A stretch of 64,000 nt of DNA from Prunella strophiata (taxonomy: Eukaryota; Chordata; Aves; Passeriformes; Prunellidae), in assembly GCA_036583965.1 (NCBI GenBank), contig JAZBQD010000028.1, positions 868,001 through 932,000 of the forward strand, given 5' to 3'. Positions within the stretch are counted from its first letter, which is position 1. Each line of letters begins with the position of its first letter. This document shows positions 11,895-26,100 of the stretch, piece by piece. The notes under the pieces were generated by a model, which was not told where the DNA came from, did not search any database, and saw only the letters and a program-made list of their open reading frames with translations. The position numbers and the translations under genes were made by a program.

Positions 11895-14800
11895 AGACCA
11901 AATTCCCCATGCTATGCTTGCTTGCTTGCTGCTGGAAAAAATCCTTACTGCATGAGGAATACAAAATAAGGAGAATGAAGCCTTCAATGCATAGTTCAAA
12001 TGATTTTTTATTCTGCTGCCAGTGCAAAATACCAGTGATTTTCTGCTTGTGAGAGAGCTCGTAGGAAATGGTACCTCAAGGAGCTTGTGTTGACAAAATG
12101 TCTAAATTCCCATTTTCCATTGAGGTGAAACTGGCCCAGTGGAAGAACTGACATACCTTAACTGCCTGGAGTCCTGTCTGAGTGTGTGCACTCTTACTAA
12201 ATTTGTCACTCAGAGCTGGGAGGGTGAGTCTGACAGCTCATGGAGTTCTGTCACAGCCATGACACAATGTGCACCTGAGAAGTTCTGCTCTTCTGAGAAT
12301 TCCTTTCTGAAACAGAAACCACCCAGATAAATTTTATTTGATAGCTAATTAGAGTTTAAGTAGATAAATATGTATCTAAGGACAGGGGATTAACCTGAGG
12401 ATATGAAATGAAAAATTGGTTCCTTGATTCCTTTTGAAAAGGACCATAAAAAGCATCACTCTGAAGACAGCCGTCATCTTTTATTGGCCTGGATGCATGT
12501 GTGGAGTTTTTTGTTTGTTTTTTAAGGGGAGGAGTAGAAGTCTTTTTTGGCAAGGTTTCTTTGTCTGAGAATCTCTGATTAGGAATGTTGTGCTTTAGTT
12601 ATCCTGGTGCCTGGTCCTGGGCCAGGATTTCTCAGGATGGAGGATGTTCACAGTGGTGGTGTGCTTTTTGCCTCTAGCAATGGTTTTTCCTAATAGGGCA
12701 AGCTCAGAAGGCTCATTACCATGAAGGGAATAATGGGAAAGGAAGTTTCAGGGGGATTTTTTTTTTGTTTGTCCTTTTTAAGAAAAGGACACGGAGACAA
12801 AGGATGGAGTTAATATAAAATCCTGCTCTGCAGTTAGCCTAGGAGATGACCTGCAGTTTTTGGAATTACGGTATGTTCAAAGATATGTCACTGGAATAAT
12901 GTAATGCCACAGACATTAGGCCATAATGACCCAAAAAAGTATGTGTTTAGTAGTTTGCAGCTGGAGTCAAGGAAGGAGCAAAACTGCTTGAAGTGAGCCA
13001 GAGCTGCACATTCTGAAAACCACGATTGCATTTGGACCCTGGCTGGGAAAACATCCCCAGCTAACTGTGTGCCTTTGATTTAGATTAAATGCCACAGGAT
13101 CAGTGGCCTGCCAGGGTGCAAGGAGAGCTTGGACAAAAGATTTCTGATTTTTTATGCAGCTATCAACTGTGATCTGAAAGATCCTCAACTGCGGTCCCCA
13201 TCAATGGTGGTCTGGAATTTTATGGGGTGGGGTTTTTGTTTGGGTTTTTTTTTAGCAAAGAGAAAGGACTTGTGAGAAAAAGAATTTATATGGATCACCC
13301 AGAATAGGTAAAAGGTCTTCAGTATGTCCTCAAATACTTCCTGATGATAATGAGGTCTAAATAAGCATAGCTGTTTGCTCAATAGTTTACTGCATTAGAG
13401 ATTCATTTACATATACCTTAAATTTCAAGAGTCTAATGAGGCCTTATACTATTGTTAATCTTGCTCATCTATGCAGCCCTCTTGGTGGAAGCAGCAGAGT
13501 GAAGAGCTGGAGTCTCTCTTGGTGGCACCACAGTTTTCCCTCAGCAGTGGGCAAAGCCAGGGATTTCAAATGTATTAATTGCTCTAACAGCCAGATGATT
13601 TTCCTGACAGGGCATCTACCTTTTCTGTGTCTAATTTATCAGTGCTTGGCATGATGCATCCAAGATTTAACATCAAAACCTTATTTTAGAGCTGGTTTTT
13701 TATCTCCATATGCTGTCTTACTCTTCCTCAAAGCAGTTTTAGGTGCACCTCACAGCTGCATGAATTGCCTGTCCCTTCACCTGATGGAGTGTTTGCACTT
13801 GCTTGTAAGTGCAATCAATATTCCAACACTCTTGCCTTCCTTGGTGTGGGGTAGGAATCACCTAATGTAAATTTGAGGTGTTTCAAAGCACTGCCCTGCT
13901 CCACGAGTACAAATTTTCATTTGAAGCTTTGCTGGAGAGAGCTCTGGGTTTTACTGAGCCCTCAGTTTGCTCCAGAGGCACTGGCTGAGCTAATAAGGGA
14001 CCATCTAGTCCTACAGATCTGGCCTGTTTTCCTGTCTATACACTTATCAGCAGTTATCCCAAAAGTGAAGGTAGTATACAGAATGAAGTACAAAAGTGTT
14101 CCTCATGTGGCTAAAAACCATCCACATTGGCTTTCTTTTTTTGCCCTGGAATGTTAATGCTGTGGTGTTTGGGTGTTTTGAACACAAAATGTTTTTCGTT
14201 TCCCCCACGGTAGTCTGGTCTCCGTATGTGAAGCAATTCCAAGGATACTCTGTTCCAGAACATCTTTGGTTAATAAGAAGCTGAAAGATAAGCCTTGTGA
14301 TAATTGATAAGTCATTAGCAGGACTCTAGTTCATCAGATAAGGCAATTAATGGTTTCACATTTCCTAAAAAGTGGCAGTGTTGGGCTGAGTCACTGCAGG
14401 ATGTAGGGTGCGGGAGTTGTTGATCCAGTTTGAATGCAGGACAGATTTACAGCCCAGTGTGTTTGTTCCTGCAATCCATACATTGGCCTTCCAATCATTT
14501 TTATTGACTTTGAATATTCAGGTGAGTGCTTGTGTTATGAAGAATTTGTGTTTCATTCACTCACACTCACACTCACACATTGCAGGAGCTGTTGCTTGTT
14601 CTCTCACTTCTCTTACGTGTGCTAATCATTGGACTGTCACAATGAAAATGTATTTCACTTTTTTCACTGTGTAGGTGTTAGAAATATGGATTGTGATTTG
14701 AACATCATGGAATCAAGTTATTCCATAACTAGATTACAAATAAGGAAAAATAATATTTCAGAATTCATTCATTCAAGTTTCTTTATAATTTATTTATAAA

Positions 14801-17800
14801 TTTGAAAACCGATTTTTTTTCAGGTGGTTAGAACCAAAATTTTCACTTACTTTGTATGGTATAAAAGTTCAAAAGACTGTGAAGACAGTAACACAGCATA
14901 ACTTGTACATTCAGAGTTCTTTGCATTGGTACTGAGAATTGTGCTTCAAACACAGGCAGGTTGAAGTGCTGCATCTTTAGAGGCAATGTTGATCAGAAGA
15001 ATTTGGTCTTAATTTCAAAACATCAATTGAACAGAACAGCTACAAAACTACAGTTTTGGTGGAGAGCTTTAGTCTTGCAATATTATTTCTAGAAAAAGTC
15101 ACTTTTAGTGAAGTGAGGAAGTCAGGAGGGAGTTCTAAGATGATTTGTGTCAGGAGGTTTGGTGGGATTGACCGTGTGGAACCAAGGAGCCACCACAGCC
15201 ACTTTGACTTTGTGGTGGAACTGCAGCCTCAGTTCTTCCCTTCTGAAGAAGCTGATTAGGAGCAAGGACAATAAACTGCTTCGGGAGTCTTTTTTGCTCT
15301 CTGGTTGTGTGTTGTTCCAAACCCAGCTGGGGTTTAAAATGCAGATGAGGACTGGAACTGCAGCTCAGCTTCCCAAAGGACCAGTCAGAAGCTGGGGTCT
15401 GTAGCAAGTCCCTGTCCCCTATAGAGGTGAGTGATACTTGCTGTTCTGCCTCCATCCAGTCCTTCCATCTTCTCCTGAGAAATGGTCCCTGAGTGTTTCA
15501 TACTGGGTTTGATGAATGAGTGTTCTATATTGAATAAAAATTCCTACTGACTCTTAGTCTCACTTGTTTTGGAAAAGACTGCACAAATGGCACACAAATT
15601 CCTTGCTTACAGCAAAGCAAAGATAAGAGAGGAGATAATATTCCAGCTGAATTGAAAGATGAACTCTGGAGGCATTGCTGTTGAAAAGCAGGCTTATTTT
15701 TAACCTATTTCCCTCCATCCATAGGGGTAAGAGCTTGCTGGACCCAGCAAGCAAGTCAGGAGAATTGTGACTACTGAAGGCTCAGCCTATACTGCAGTGC
15801 CTCAGTTTGAAACGCCCCTTTGGGAATCCTACAAACACTATTTTGTTCAAATACGGGGTAATTTTTGTATGAAAAATATTATGGCCACCTACTATACTAT
15901 GGGGAGATTTTCTGAGTATATAATAATGTACCCAGAATTAATTACTGTAGCGGTTTTAAACCTGTGTCTTTGAGAGTAAAAAATTCCATCTGGTATTCTG
16001 TGCATCAATCTTAAAGGCCCAGCACATAAAGCTTGTTATCTACAGTGGGGAAAGTGGATCCCAATTGCACAAGCTGCTGCTCTGCCAGTGTGAGGTGGAG
16101 CCCGTGTCCAGAGGGTAGATAAGGATCATGCTCTTATTAGCATACAACTTAAGGAGTTAATTGCAGTGCTTAAGAGAGCAGATAATCATCTCAAACTACA
16201 GCCCTGAAAGTGTCAGAGGAAGAATAACAGTAATATGACTGTTTGATTTAAAGAGATGAGAATACATCCTCTGCTGATAAAAGCCAACATCGCTGGTGCT
16301 GCCAGAGCCCAACTTGCTGTGACGAGGCAATGTCAGAAGCTACTGGGAAGAGCTGTTTGAAGCCTATCATAGCTGGAGTCCACTAAACATGAGTTAAAGC
16401 TCCCTCTGATTCAGTATTGAAGCTACAGCTGTCACATAAATAATAACAACTTATTTTTATAAATACTCTGCTCCTGAGATCATTCCTTTTGAAAGGCTTG
16501 GAACATCCTAAAGAAACACAACTGAAAGGTGGCAGAATCTGGCCTAGACTTACTAATTTTGAAATGCAGTTCCAAAGGTGATATTCCAGTTTGCTATCAG
16601 TCTGTCTGTAAAGCACATTGTTTGGGCTGTAACACAATACATTTCCATTCATCTCAAGTGATGCCTGTGAAATCATTTGCACGGTGTTGAGGCCACTATG
16701 CCTCCTGGTGCAGGGGGTGAAAGAGAAGACAGAGAGGAGCACAGGGTGGATGGAGGTGTTGGTGTTACTAAAAATGTCTCGGGGTCTGTCAGGTCCAAAC
16801 CTGTCCCTGGGAAGTCTGGAGACAGAAGTGTAAACACTGGCTCCTAACTCTTCACAGAGCTGAGGTGTATTTACTGTACTCACTGTCAGTTTCCCTGGAG
16901 AGAAAACAGGAAGGAAAAATAAGAAAATACTCTCCTATTTAAACTCACAATTTGTAGCAGCCACTCTTGGGCCATCCCAGTTTAAGGTCTTTGTGGCAAA
17001 GCTTGGTGTCACCGTTGTCCTGTTCCATCAGCACGCAGTGACTTGTGAGCAGTGGCTTCGTCTTGCTTTCCCTGGAAATCAGGAGGCCATTGGCAGAGTC
17101 ACAGCTCCTTCCCAAGGCTCCTCCTGGGCCAGAGCAGCTGGCTACCACCCCTTACACAAGGCTGAGCAAAAATGCTTAGTGTCAGCCTGCAGCAGAAGAG
17201 TTTTGAACCTTTTATAATCTTGGAACCTTTTATAACCTTCTTACTTCAGTAAGGCAACACCTCCTATTCTAATCAAGTGCCTTAAAAAATTTTTGCTCAG
17301 CCTAGGACTGTGTAAAAATTAAAAAGGCTTTCTGGAGTGCACACATTTCTAATTAATGAGGGAATAACGTCCTTAATGGTTTTTTCTCTCAAAGACAGTC
17401 AATTCCTGAAATTTCATCTTTTTTATGGAGTGCTTTAGGCAGTGATTATTCACAGTGACTTCTGCCGTTCTTCTCTTTGCATCTGGCAGATCAATTGGCA
17501 CAGAGAATTTGCTGGGGCACTGTTGTCAGGATTTAATCCCCAGTATGCACTTGCAGGAAGGCAGCAGGGAAGTGCCCCAGCCAACTTCAAAGACTGTCAC
17601 TTGAAGAAGAAATCCACATCTTTACAGCAATTAGTGACAATGGAGGCACGCACCTGTGGTGGGGAACTTTGACTCAGAAAAGCTGATCTGAAACACCTTT
17701 AAGCACCCAGGATTTCTAGTCTTAGGTTTGAAGAACTGACAGAAATGACCTGTTCACCTCTGAGCTGGCGACCTACAGGTGGGAGAAGGAGTATTGTTAG

Positions 17801-20800
17801 AGGCATGTAAGCAGAATGTAAGGCTGTGTTGTTTTGATGTTTAAGCTATCCATTTCATCTTGGTGCAAGAATAACAAAGAGGTGCTCTGCCTGATGAAAG
17901 GCAAAGCTACAAAGCTAATTTTTGTAAATATTTTACAGTCTGCATGGTGGAGATGTGTTAATTCATTTCCCAAATCAAAACCCAAGTCAAGGATTTTAAG
18001 ATGCCTATTGTCATTTTGTGTGTTCTGTAGTCTCTAAGCCTTTTTAAACTGGAGTAACATGATTTTGTTTAAAAAACTAATAATGCAGGACTCTGACTTC
18101 AATAGCAGGAGTTCTAAGACATAATATAGTTCAAGATCCTTGATTCTTGTGGATTGTGTTACCAGAGCTCAGCAAGGTGCTGCCATGTGGCAGTGAAGCT
18201 CTCTGCAGAACACCTCATTAAGGAACTATTGACAGCCAAAAGGCAGAGAAGTCACACACCACCTTCTGACAGGAGCTCAGAGCAGTCAGCTGCATCTATG
18301 TGCCACCTTCATGCTGGATGTGACTGGCATTAATACTCCAGGAGGCACCAAAGGAGAATTGCAGTAGTGCTGTGCTACCAAATGGGAAGGTAAGAACCAC
18401 CACTGTTTTCTTCAAGGGCTTGAGGTTGGCAGAAATCTTCTAAATGATCCCCATTGCCAGATTTTAAATTGGGTAGGAGGAAGGGGGAGGAGGAAATGGA
18501 TGACCATGGAGAATTTGGCCAGTGGCATGTTTTAGGATGGCATAAAAATTAGGAACCACTGAGATAAAAAGAGTGAAGGATCTCTCTGTATGTGCTAACC
18601 TGCAGTGTTTGCTATCAAAATGTGTGTTTGTTTCTATAGAAATCAGTGAGAATGCAGAATTCTCAATGCTGTCCCTGAGGAGGCAAACAGGCTGAGCATG
18701 GGGAGCCCTGCCATGCACAGGGCTTGGGGCAGTGCCAGGAGATGCCAACGTGAGGCTGATCAGGGTCTGGAACTGTATGACATCCAGCAGTTGTTTGAAT
18801 GTTTGACAGGGTGGTGGGTCATTGTTTCATGCATACATGCTTACAGACAGTGTTTCTCAGAATTAGCAAGTAGAAGATTCCAAGGGTGACAGAAGGATAT
18901 TTATCCAATAATAAAGAAAATTAGTTGAAAATATACTTCCAGGGTCCAGTATCTCTTAGCATTGTAAGCCCACAGCACCTTGCACAAAATCTTTGGTGTT
19001 TTTCAGCAAGAAGTCTATATTTTTGATGTGACAACTCACCGGAAGGGATAAAAGGCTCATAGTGTGCATTAGTTAGTAAAATTTAATTTTATTTAAGCAT
19101 TAAATACCAGTTGCTGCTTAGAAACCATGTTCCAAACTGAATTAAAATGGCAAAAGTGTACAGCATCTCTCTTCCCAAAGAGTTACCAAGTTTTAGAGGA
19201 TACACCAGAAAGTCACATGAAACTGGAGCAGCTAATTTCAAAATTATTTTAATAATGCCTGATCCATTTGAATTTAAGCAGATGAAGGATAAGCTGAAGC
19301 AGGGATAAACTGAAAGGCCATGTGCCTGAGTCCCTTCATTATCTACGTGACTAGAAACTGCTCTGCTTTAGCATCTGCTGTCTCTTTTGTGCTATCTCCC
19401 TCTTTAATTTTCCTAAATGGCTGGTGCACTGCTGCTGAGATAAGGTATTTAATATGGGAAAGGATTTAGATGTTCCTACAAGACCAGCCTAGGCTCCTTT
19501 TTTTTTTTTTTAAATGTCATCTTGATTTGTGCTTTTTTCTTCTCTCTAAGTGATGGGCATAGGGATTATGAAATGAATCTGGAAGCTAAATTTCACCAAC
19601 AAAATCCTTGTCTCCAGTGGTAACATAAAAAACAATTGGTTCCTAGTACAATAATTCCAGACAGCAACCATTATGACAAGACGCATAAACTAAACCTCAG
19701 GAGTATTAGGTACATTACACCTAAAATAGACATTTCAGAAGCTGTAGGACTACACATACTTCATTTTAAATAAAGTTACCTAATTTAACTTGTTTATGAC
19801 ATTCTTTATATTTAAAAAAATCACCCATATAGATATATACCTGATCCTTCTGTGTCTTAAAACTCATCCTGTAGCAATTCCATGGACTGAGTCCTTCAAG
19901 AACTGAAGTTTGGTAGCTCCCCCAGGAGTGTATTTTTAAGGGAGCAATCCTCACAGGACGCCACATTCTGGCACCCCACAAACGTTGAGCAGCACCTCCC
20001 TCCAGGTGTGTTCTGCGCATGGCTGGGGGACACCCCTGCACAGAGCTGCTCTCTGGGCACCCAAGGAGGTGTCCACACACATTCCAGTGGGATCAGAAAT
20101 GCATTTCTGCACTCAGTGTCCCCTCATCCCTGCTCACTCTGCATTGATTCAATTGGAGCTCACAAACAAACACAGAAAAATGTGACTCAGAAATGCAATT
20201 GCAATGCCCCAGCCACAGCTGGGTGCTCAGCTGTGGGGAGCAGATTAGAGCCAGTCTGAAGTTCCACCCTCACACTGAGTCTGGTGTCCACAGTGCCCCT
20301 GCATCAGCCTCTGCACCCTGCAGACCTGTTCCCATTGCTCAGCAAAACTTGCAAGGGCAGACAGAGCTCAAGGGTAACAGGAAATGCAAAGGCATTACAG
20401 CAAAGTGTTCACATTCCAAATAGCCCTGTAACCTGAATTCTAGCCCCTGTGTTTGCATGTCACGGAAGCCTCCAATGTCGCAATTGCTCATTGAGTTATT
20501 CTGCAAAATTTCTTGCTTCAGTCAGTGCATTCCATTGACTTTTACTGGGGAAGGAGACAGAAAATCATTGTTTCACTATCAACTTCAGGACATTTTTAAA
20601 ATTCACATACATTTGTTGTTGCAGGACACATTTTCTACAACATTTTGCTTTACTAATGGTGAGGCACATTCTGGTGTTAAGAACATAAATGTGTGACAAA
20701 GTGCCCAGACCACCTGAGATCCAGAGCTGAATGGGGCAGATTTCTGGATGTGGATTCTCACATCTGGACTGAGCAGTGAGCAGGAGAGCTCAGAGCAAAC

Positions 20801-23030
20801 TTCACTGAGCTTCCCAGTGCAGGGATGAGAGGCTGCACAAGTAACCCAGATGCATTTGGAGGGTGCTAAACCCAAAAAAAAAAAGCATGGAATTTTCTGG
20901 TGCCCACCTGAGCTAAGATCTCTCTGTGATGCTGTGCTTCAGCTGGCAGCTCACCCTCTGGTGTGACCACCCCACAACTGACAGACAGCATTAAAACTTG
21001 TTCAAACGGGCAGGAGCACTGAATGATCACCTGTACAGAGGTTTGAGAGTGTTTAACCAAACTTCAGAGCTTGAGTCTTGTAATAGGTATTTTAACCCTT
21101 TTGGTTTGAAGTGTAAGCTAGTAGGGCAGATGACAGTGGACAAAGAAAGATCTGATCCTTGAATAAAGTGTAGAAGGCAGAGAGAACTGATGTTTTGGCA
21201 GGCAGAGAATGCCAGATCCCTGGAAGGAGCTCAGGTCACATAATACAACAGCACTACAGCAGTTCCTTGATTTTCCTGAAAAGAGGGCCACAGGGTGCAG
21301 AGTTTGCCCCACAAAAGTGGGAGTTTTTTCATAACTTGCCTCTTTATCAACACCTGTCTCAGAAATTAAAATTAGGAGTTTAATCTCCTGGTTTGCCATA
21401 GAAGCAGCTCTTCCAGTACGTGAAAGAAGCATAGGCTTGCAGTAGCCTGTTCTGGAAACTCTCTGGTACCTTTTCTGTAGCTAGAGGGAGGAAATTAATG
21501 GATGCAGCTGCTAATCCTATAATATTCTAATGAAAACTTCATTTTTATTTAAACTTAGCTTTTATGGGCTTCCTGCTTGTGAATAACACTTGATAGGAAA
21601 ATTATCCTAGTTGTTAAAGCAGTGTGGACAGGGAGATGATTGCAGAGACTTGATCTGTTTCTCCCCTGGATGGAGAAAATGAGGCATAAAACATCCAGAA
21701 TTGGAAACTTAAAGGTTGACTGCTACAACCAGTGTTGCTTTTAGGCAACTTCAGGAGAGTTGTGCTGCAAAGCAAAATGTTTTCCTCACTGCAGTGCATG
21801 AAGGATTTTTGTTGTAATGTCCTGGTTCTTTGTGTCATGTGTGATCACTGCCTAAGGCAGATATGTGGAGTACAACCTCTGCTCCAGGGTGAGCACAATT
21901 TCTGCCCTTCATTTAAAATGAGTGTTACTCCCTTTTCTATTAAATTGCACTGGCTAAGTCTCACCAGTTTGGGCTGTCATTGCCAATGTGCTTTCTGCAT
22001 TTAGCATGTGGAGAGTTGAATTTATTTCCACTGCAGAAGAGGATACAGAATGCAATCCATTACTGGAGATTGGGTGTGCCCCTCCATGCACCTGAGGAAC
22101 ATCTGCTCCTTGTTGCAGTTCTTGCTCTGAACCTCTGCACCTGAAGAGTATTTGGTTTATGGTATAGTTCAGGCTATGTTGATGAAAATAATAGAAGAGC
22201 ACTTGAATCCTTCACAGTGAAGGCCTCTAGCTAATGTTGACTGTGATGATAACATAAAATGCTGGGAAGCAAAAACTTTTTTTGAAAAGTTTTTAATAAT
22301 CAGAACACAGGGTTTTGGATATTAGACATTTATAGGCAGCTCGAGTAACTATTGTTTTTACAAGAAGAGCAGATGTAAGCAAAGGGGTTTTTTCAAGGTG
22401 TAGTCTGTTATTAACAAAAGAGTTCTACTGCAAGATATGCAGGAGAGGTGGATCCAGTTATGGACTGGAATTGCTATTTACTGTTTCCATTTGGGAGAAA
22501 TTATCACAGGCAATCAGCCATCTCCTTGGCTTTAGTATGAGGGTGTTTTGGGAAAAGTATCACAAGATAGCTCTGGAGACAAGCACTGACATGGATCTCA
22601 TTTATCCCTGCCTTGGAGCTGGAAGATGCATGTGCTCCAAGGAAACCGAGCAAACGGGAGCAGCAGAAAAGATTGGAAAGTGAAACAAGAGGTTATGGGG
22701 GAAAATGAAAGAGATTCGGAAGAACATTTAGTCAGATCTTGTGGGTTTAGTGTAATACCACAAATACAATGCTCTGAGCATTCTGAGGCCTCCTTCTTTA
22801 TAATTCTACACATGCTGAATTTTCACTTCTGTGGTTGAGATACCTCGGAGTCACCTTGATCTATTTTACAGCTTTATTTGCAATATTTTGTGTAGGTTGT
22901 TTGGGTCTTCTTGGCTTTTATCTCTCTGTGATGGTAGAGATAATGTTGGCAGTATATAGAACAGTTGAAAGAAATGCTCTCTCAATCTTCATGGAAATTC
23001 CAGTTATTGTCTGCTTTTGTTGTAAACTAG
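11895..23030. other. non-coding stretch, no gene recognised
   Basis: Mostly AT-rich. Small items: a hexamer TCACAC x3 (14561-14578), an 18-bp period duplication of GAACCTTTTATAA (from 17205 and 17223), a T15 tract (19498-19512), and a 10-bp-stem A/T hairpin (22271-22294). The longest frame is minus 16383-16883 (166 codons). It has no recognisable domain and its length is within chance for this much sequence. Isolated consensus splice donors occur (14522, 15427, 18390) without convincing coding exons. Confidence 0.5.
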
Positions 23031-23110
23031 GGGTGAAATTGTTCAGAAACCAACACGCAGAGCTGAACATCTTTAAAACAGCTTTGTCTCCTGTTGAATT
23101 AATTATCAAA
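23031..23110 (+). other. speculative 80-bp exon-like block
   Basis: A pyrimidine-rich tract ends in TAG at 23030, and 80 bp later there is a near-consensus donor, AAA|GTAAGTATG. The block is open in one frame (two bases of a split codon, then 26 codons beginning VKLFRNQHAELNIF, ending in phase 0). I do not recognise the peptide. No partner exon was found. With 64 kb searched on both strands such pairings arise by chance, so this is a lead and not a gene call. Confidence 0.15.
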
Positions 23111-26100
23111 GTAAGTATGCTTTCAATTTTTGTCATTGCTGCTAATTCTAGGATGATGTTGCATTGTATATTAATAAGTAGAATACAATTTCAGTGAAAG
23201 GAAAGGAAAGTGTCTTAACATTAGAAGACTACAGGTCTCAAATTTGCTCTGAAAGTTTGTATTCTGCCTAAAATTGTATACATCAGGATTCTGGTATGGG
23301 TTTTGTGCTAGGCTGTCTGAGGATGTACTCAGTCCCCATGTTGTTGAAATTACTGAAACTTGAAAAATTTATACCAGCAGTGCCCAGCTCTTCTCTTGAA
23401 GTTTTGAACATTGCCCTGTAATTGCCCAGAAAAGTAAATCTCTGGAATGCTGTGGGGTTATGTTCTTGCATGGTGTCTGAGGAAAGTGCATCTCAAAGGA
23501 GAAGCCAATATTTGTGAGGGGGTAATGTCAGAGCTCTCAGTGTGAACTCTGTTTTTCCTTGTGCTGGTGAACCTAAATGCACATGGGTCTGCCACTGGGA
23601 CCTGCTCTAGCTGCACTAATTAGTGAGTAATTGACTGAGGGGGAAATAAAAACTGGACATGAGCAGTCTTGTTGACTCAGTTAACCAGAAGTCAGAGATC
23701 ACAAAAGAAGGAGTAGTTAATACCAGTGTGATTCAGACTGGTGGGGGAGGCCTGGCCTGTGGTTGTTTCAATCTTTTGCTGTGATGAGTCTTCTGGTAAT
23801 AGACCCTAAACCAGGGCACACATGAAGTCCTAAAACCTGGTAACTTGGTCTAAAAGGACAGAAAACCAGTTTATTTTTTCCTGTCAAGTAGTTCACTGCA
23901 CTAACAGAGCAGAGATGAGATTAAGGTGGAGTTTGTCATGAAGATCTGTAAATACTCAATGTGTTCACTTTTGTCTCATTGATCAAGTTACAGACTCTAT
24001 TCTATCCCTGACCTTTTAGATGTCTGGTGATTATTCTTGAAAAACAAGTTATTAAACTTCATCTAAACTACTCACCTGTGAACTTAGAATAATTTTGTCC
24101 AAGGGGGTTTTTGAGCACGAATTAGGATGTGAAAACCACTGGTTCCCAATGTTATTGATATTTGCAGAAAACTGTTCCCAGAAATATTTATCTGCAAAAT
24201 GCTGCTTGTTCCAGGAGTTTTATTTGGTTGTGCATTTCACTCAGCATTTGCTAGCATGGGATTTTCAGAGTCCAGCACTGAGGCAGACAAGGGTAATTGT
24301 TCTTCAGGTGTTGCTATTATCTTACTTGAGATTTCCCATTATGAAATGCCCTTAAATCAGTGTCTGTCAAAGAATAGTGCCTGATTAGATTTGTCAAGTT
24401 TCATCTTCCAAAGTGTTTTGTGCTAGATTTGGATTTTAGGATGAATACTTAGAGTATTAGAAGTTAATATATGATACAATTGAAAACTCTGTTGGGTAAT
24501 TACATTTTTCATTTTGAATTTGTTACCCTAACAAGTACAGTAGGGCACAAATGAAAGGTTCTAATATCAGAAAATTTACTACATGATGTCATGCACTGCA
24601 TCCCTCCCAGAAGAATTCATGTTAATTGTCACAGAGTCCTTGCCAAAATCATGAGCAGTGTGCAGTAATGAAATCCTAATAGCAGACAGCTGGGTTTAGA
24701 GGCACATACCCAATGGCTTTAGCATTTTTCAAAGTTGCTCCTGCAAGGGCTCTGAACTCCTGCCTGACCCACTGAGGGAAGGGATGCTGCTCTGCCAGCA
24801 GCTCTGCAGTCTCTGCACGTTCTGTGTGGAGCAGAAAAAGGGGCACTGGACCCACCTCTCTCCCACTGAGTTTCCCTCAATGCCTGCCTGAGCCCAAGGG
24901 AAACGTCTGCCTCTACATTAAATTGAACTGCATCCCAGCTTTCTAATCATCCCTTACCTTCTATTTTCCCAGGCTCCAGCCCTGGGAAGACCATTCTCTG
25001 CTGTGTATTTGTTTATAAATGGGTCATTTCTCTCCAGTTGGTTTCAAAACCTAAACTGTGTGTGGAGGAGTCCATTTTCCACCTCACTGCAGACACTGAC
25101 TCCTTTTGTTCCTTAGGGTGAGGAACATACCCCAGCAAGCTTCTTCTTTCCTGAGACTAACCTGTGGATCATAGTGACATTTGTGAGGTCACCTCCACAG
25201 CTCACAGTCCCAGACAGAAGGAAGGGAAGATGTGACCATTCTTTTGGGATCCTAAAAAAACCCCCAATTGTAATATACAAGTTTACCTGCTTCATGCTGT
25301 GAAGTGAGCTCTGCAGGTAGATGTACTCAGTGGTACCAGCATCCATTCATTGGCCAATTCTTCCCCTATGCTTGGAATTTAATTTCTCACTACCTGTGTA
25401 CCTAGCATCTGAGAGGGTGACAATTTTTATCAGTATCTACAGCCCTGTATGGATTTATTTGGAAGCCCCATATTAGTTTTCTGCTGCCAGTCCTTACCTA
25501 TTGATGTGCTGATCACACCTTGGAGGAGACTACAGCCTTGTACTCCAAAACACTGGTGTGAGCTGTCCACCCAAGAGCAGTGACAGCTGTCCCTGCAGGG
25601 TGAAGCTCAGAGGAAGGTGATCTCAGGGCATATTGGCACCAGCAGAGAGAGGTCCATGTACCCCCTGAGCCTGCTGTGGCAGCACCTGCTGTGCTGGGCA
25701 GGTGAGTAAGGAGGCAGAGTACTTTGTGTCCTGGGTGGAATTTTGCACTGGGTGCTGCACAAGGACATGCAGGTGTAGACTCAGGGAACCCCTTGTGGAG
25801 GTGGTGGCAATTCAACACAGACATTGCCCCTGAGCAGGGAAAAGCCCCACTGGTTCCTGCTCCAGAACCAGAACTGGCAGCCCCTGGAGAAGAAAACCTC
25901 TTCTGTTTTGGTAGGCCAAGTGAGATGTCTGTTGGAACACCAATAAACACAGGGCATAAAGGGAACATGCCAGCAGCATGGTGAAGATTGGGGTGGGGGC
26001 TGCAGATTGTGTGCCTTGCCATGGGGAAAATCATGCTGCTGAAATCAGAGGTAATGTTAGATAAAAAATGCTCCCTGGGCATGAACAGATTTCTCCAGGT

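Noticed and set aside
15327..15426. 100-bp block between a good acceptor and GAG|GTGAGT as a coding exon
   Set aside because: All three frames contain stops, so it could only be non-coding, and chance site pairing is likely.
25513..26082. 189-codon minus frame and an 86-codon plus frame (25724-25984) as remnants of a retroviral or cellular gene
   Set aside because: Both strands are open in the same GC-rich patch and neither translation shows a motif I can assign. The plus frame also lacks an ATG at its start.
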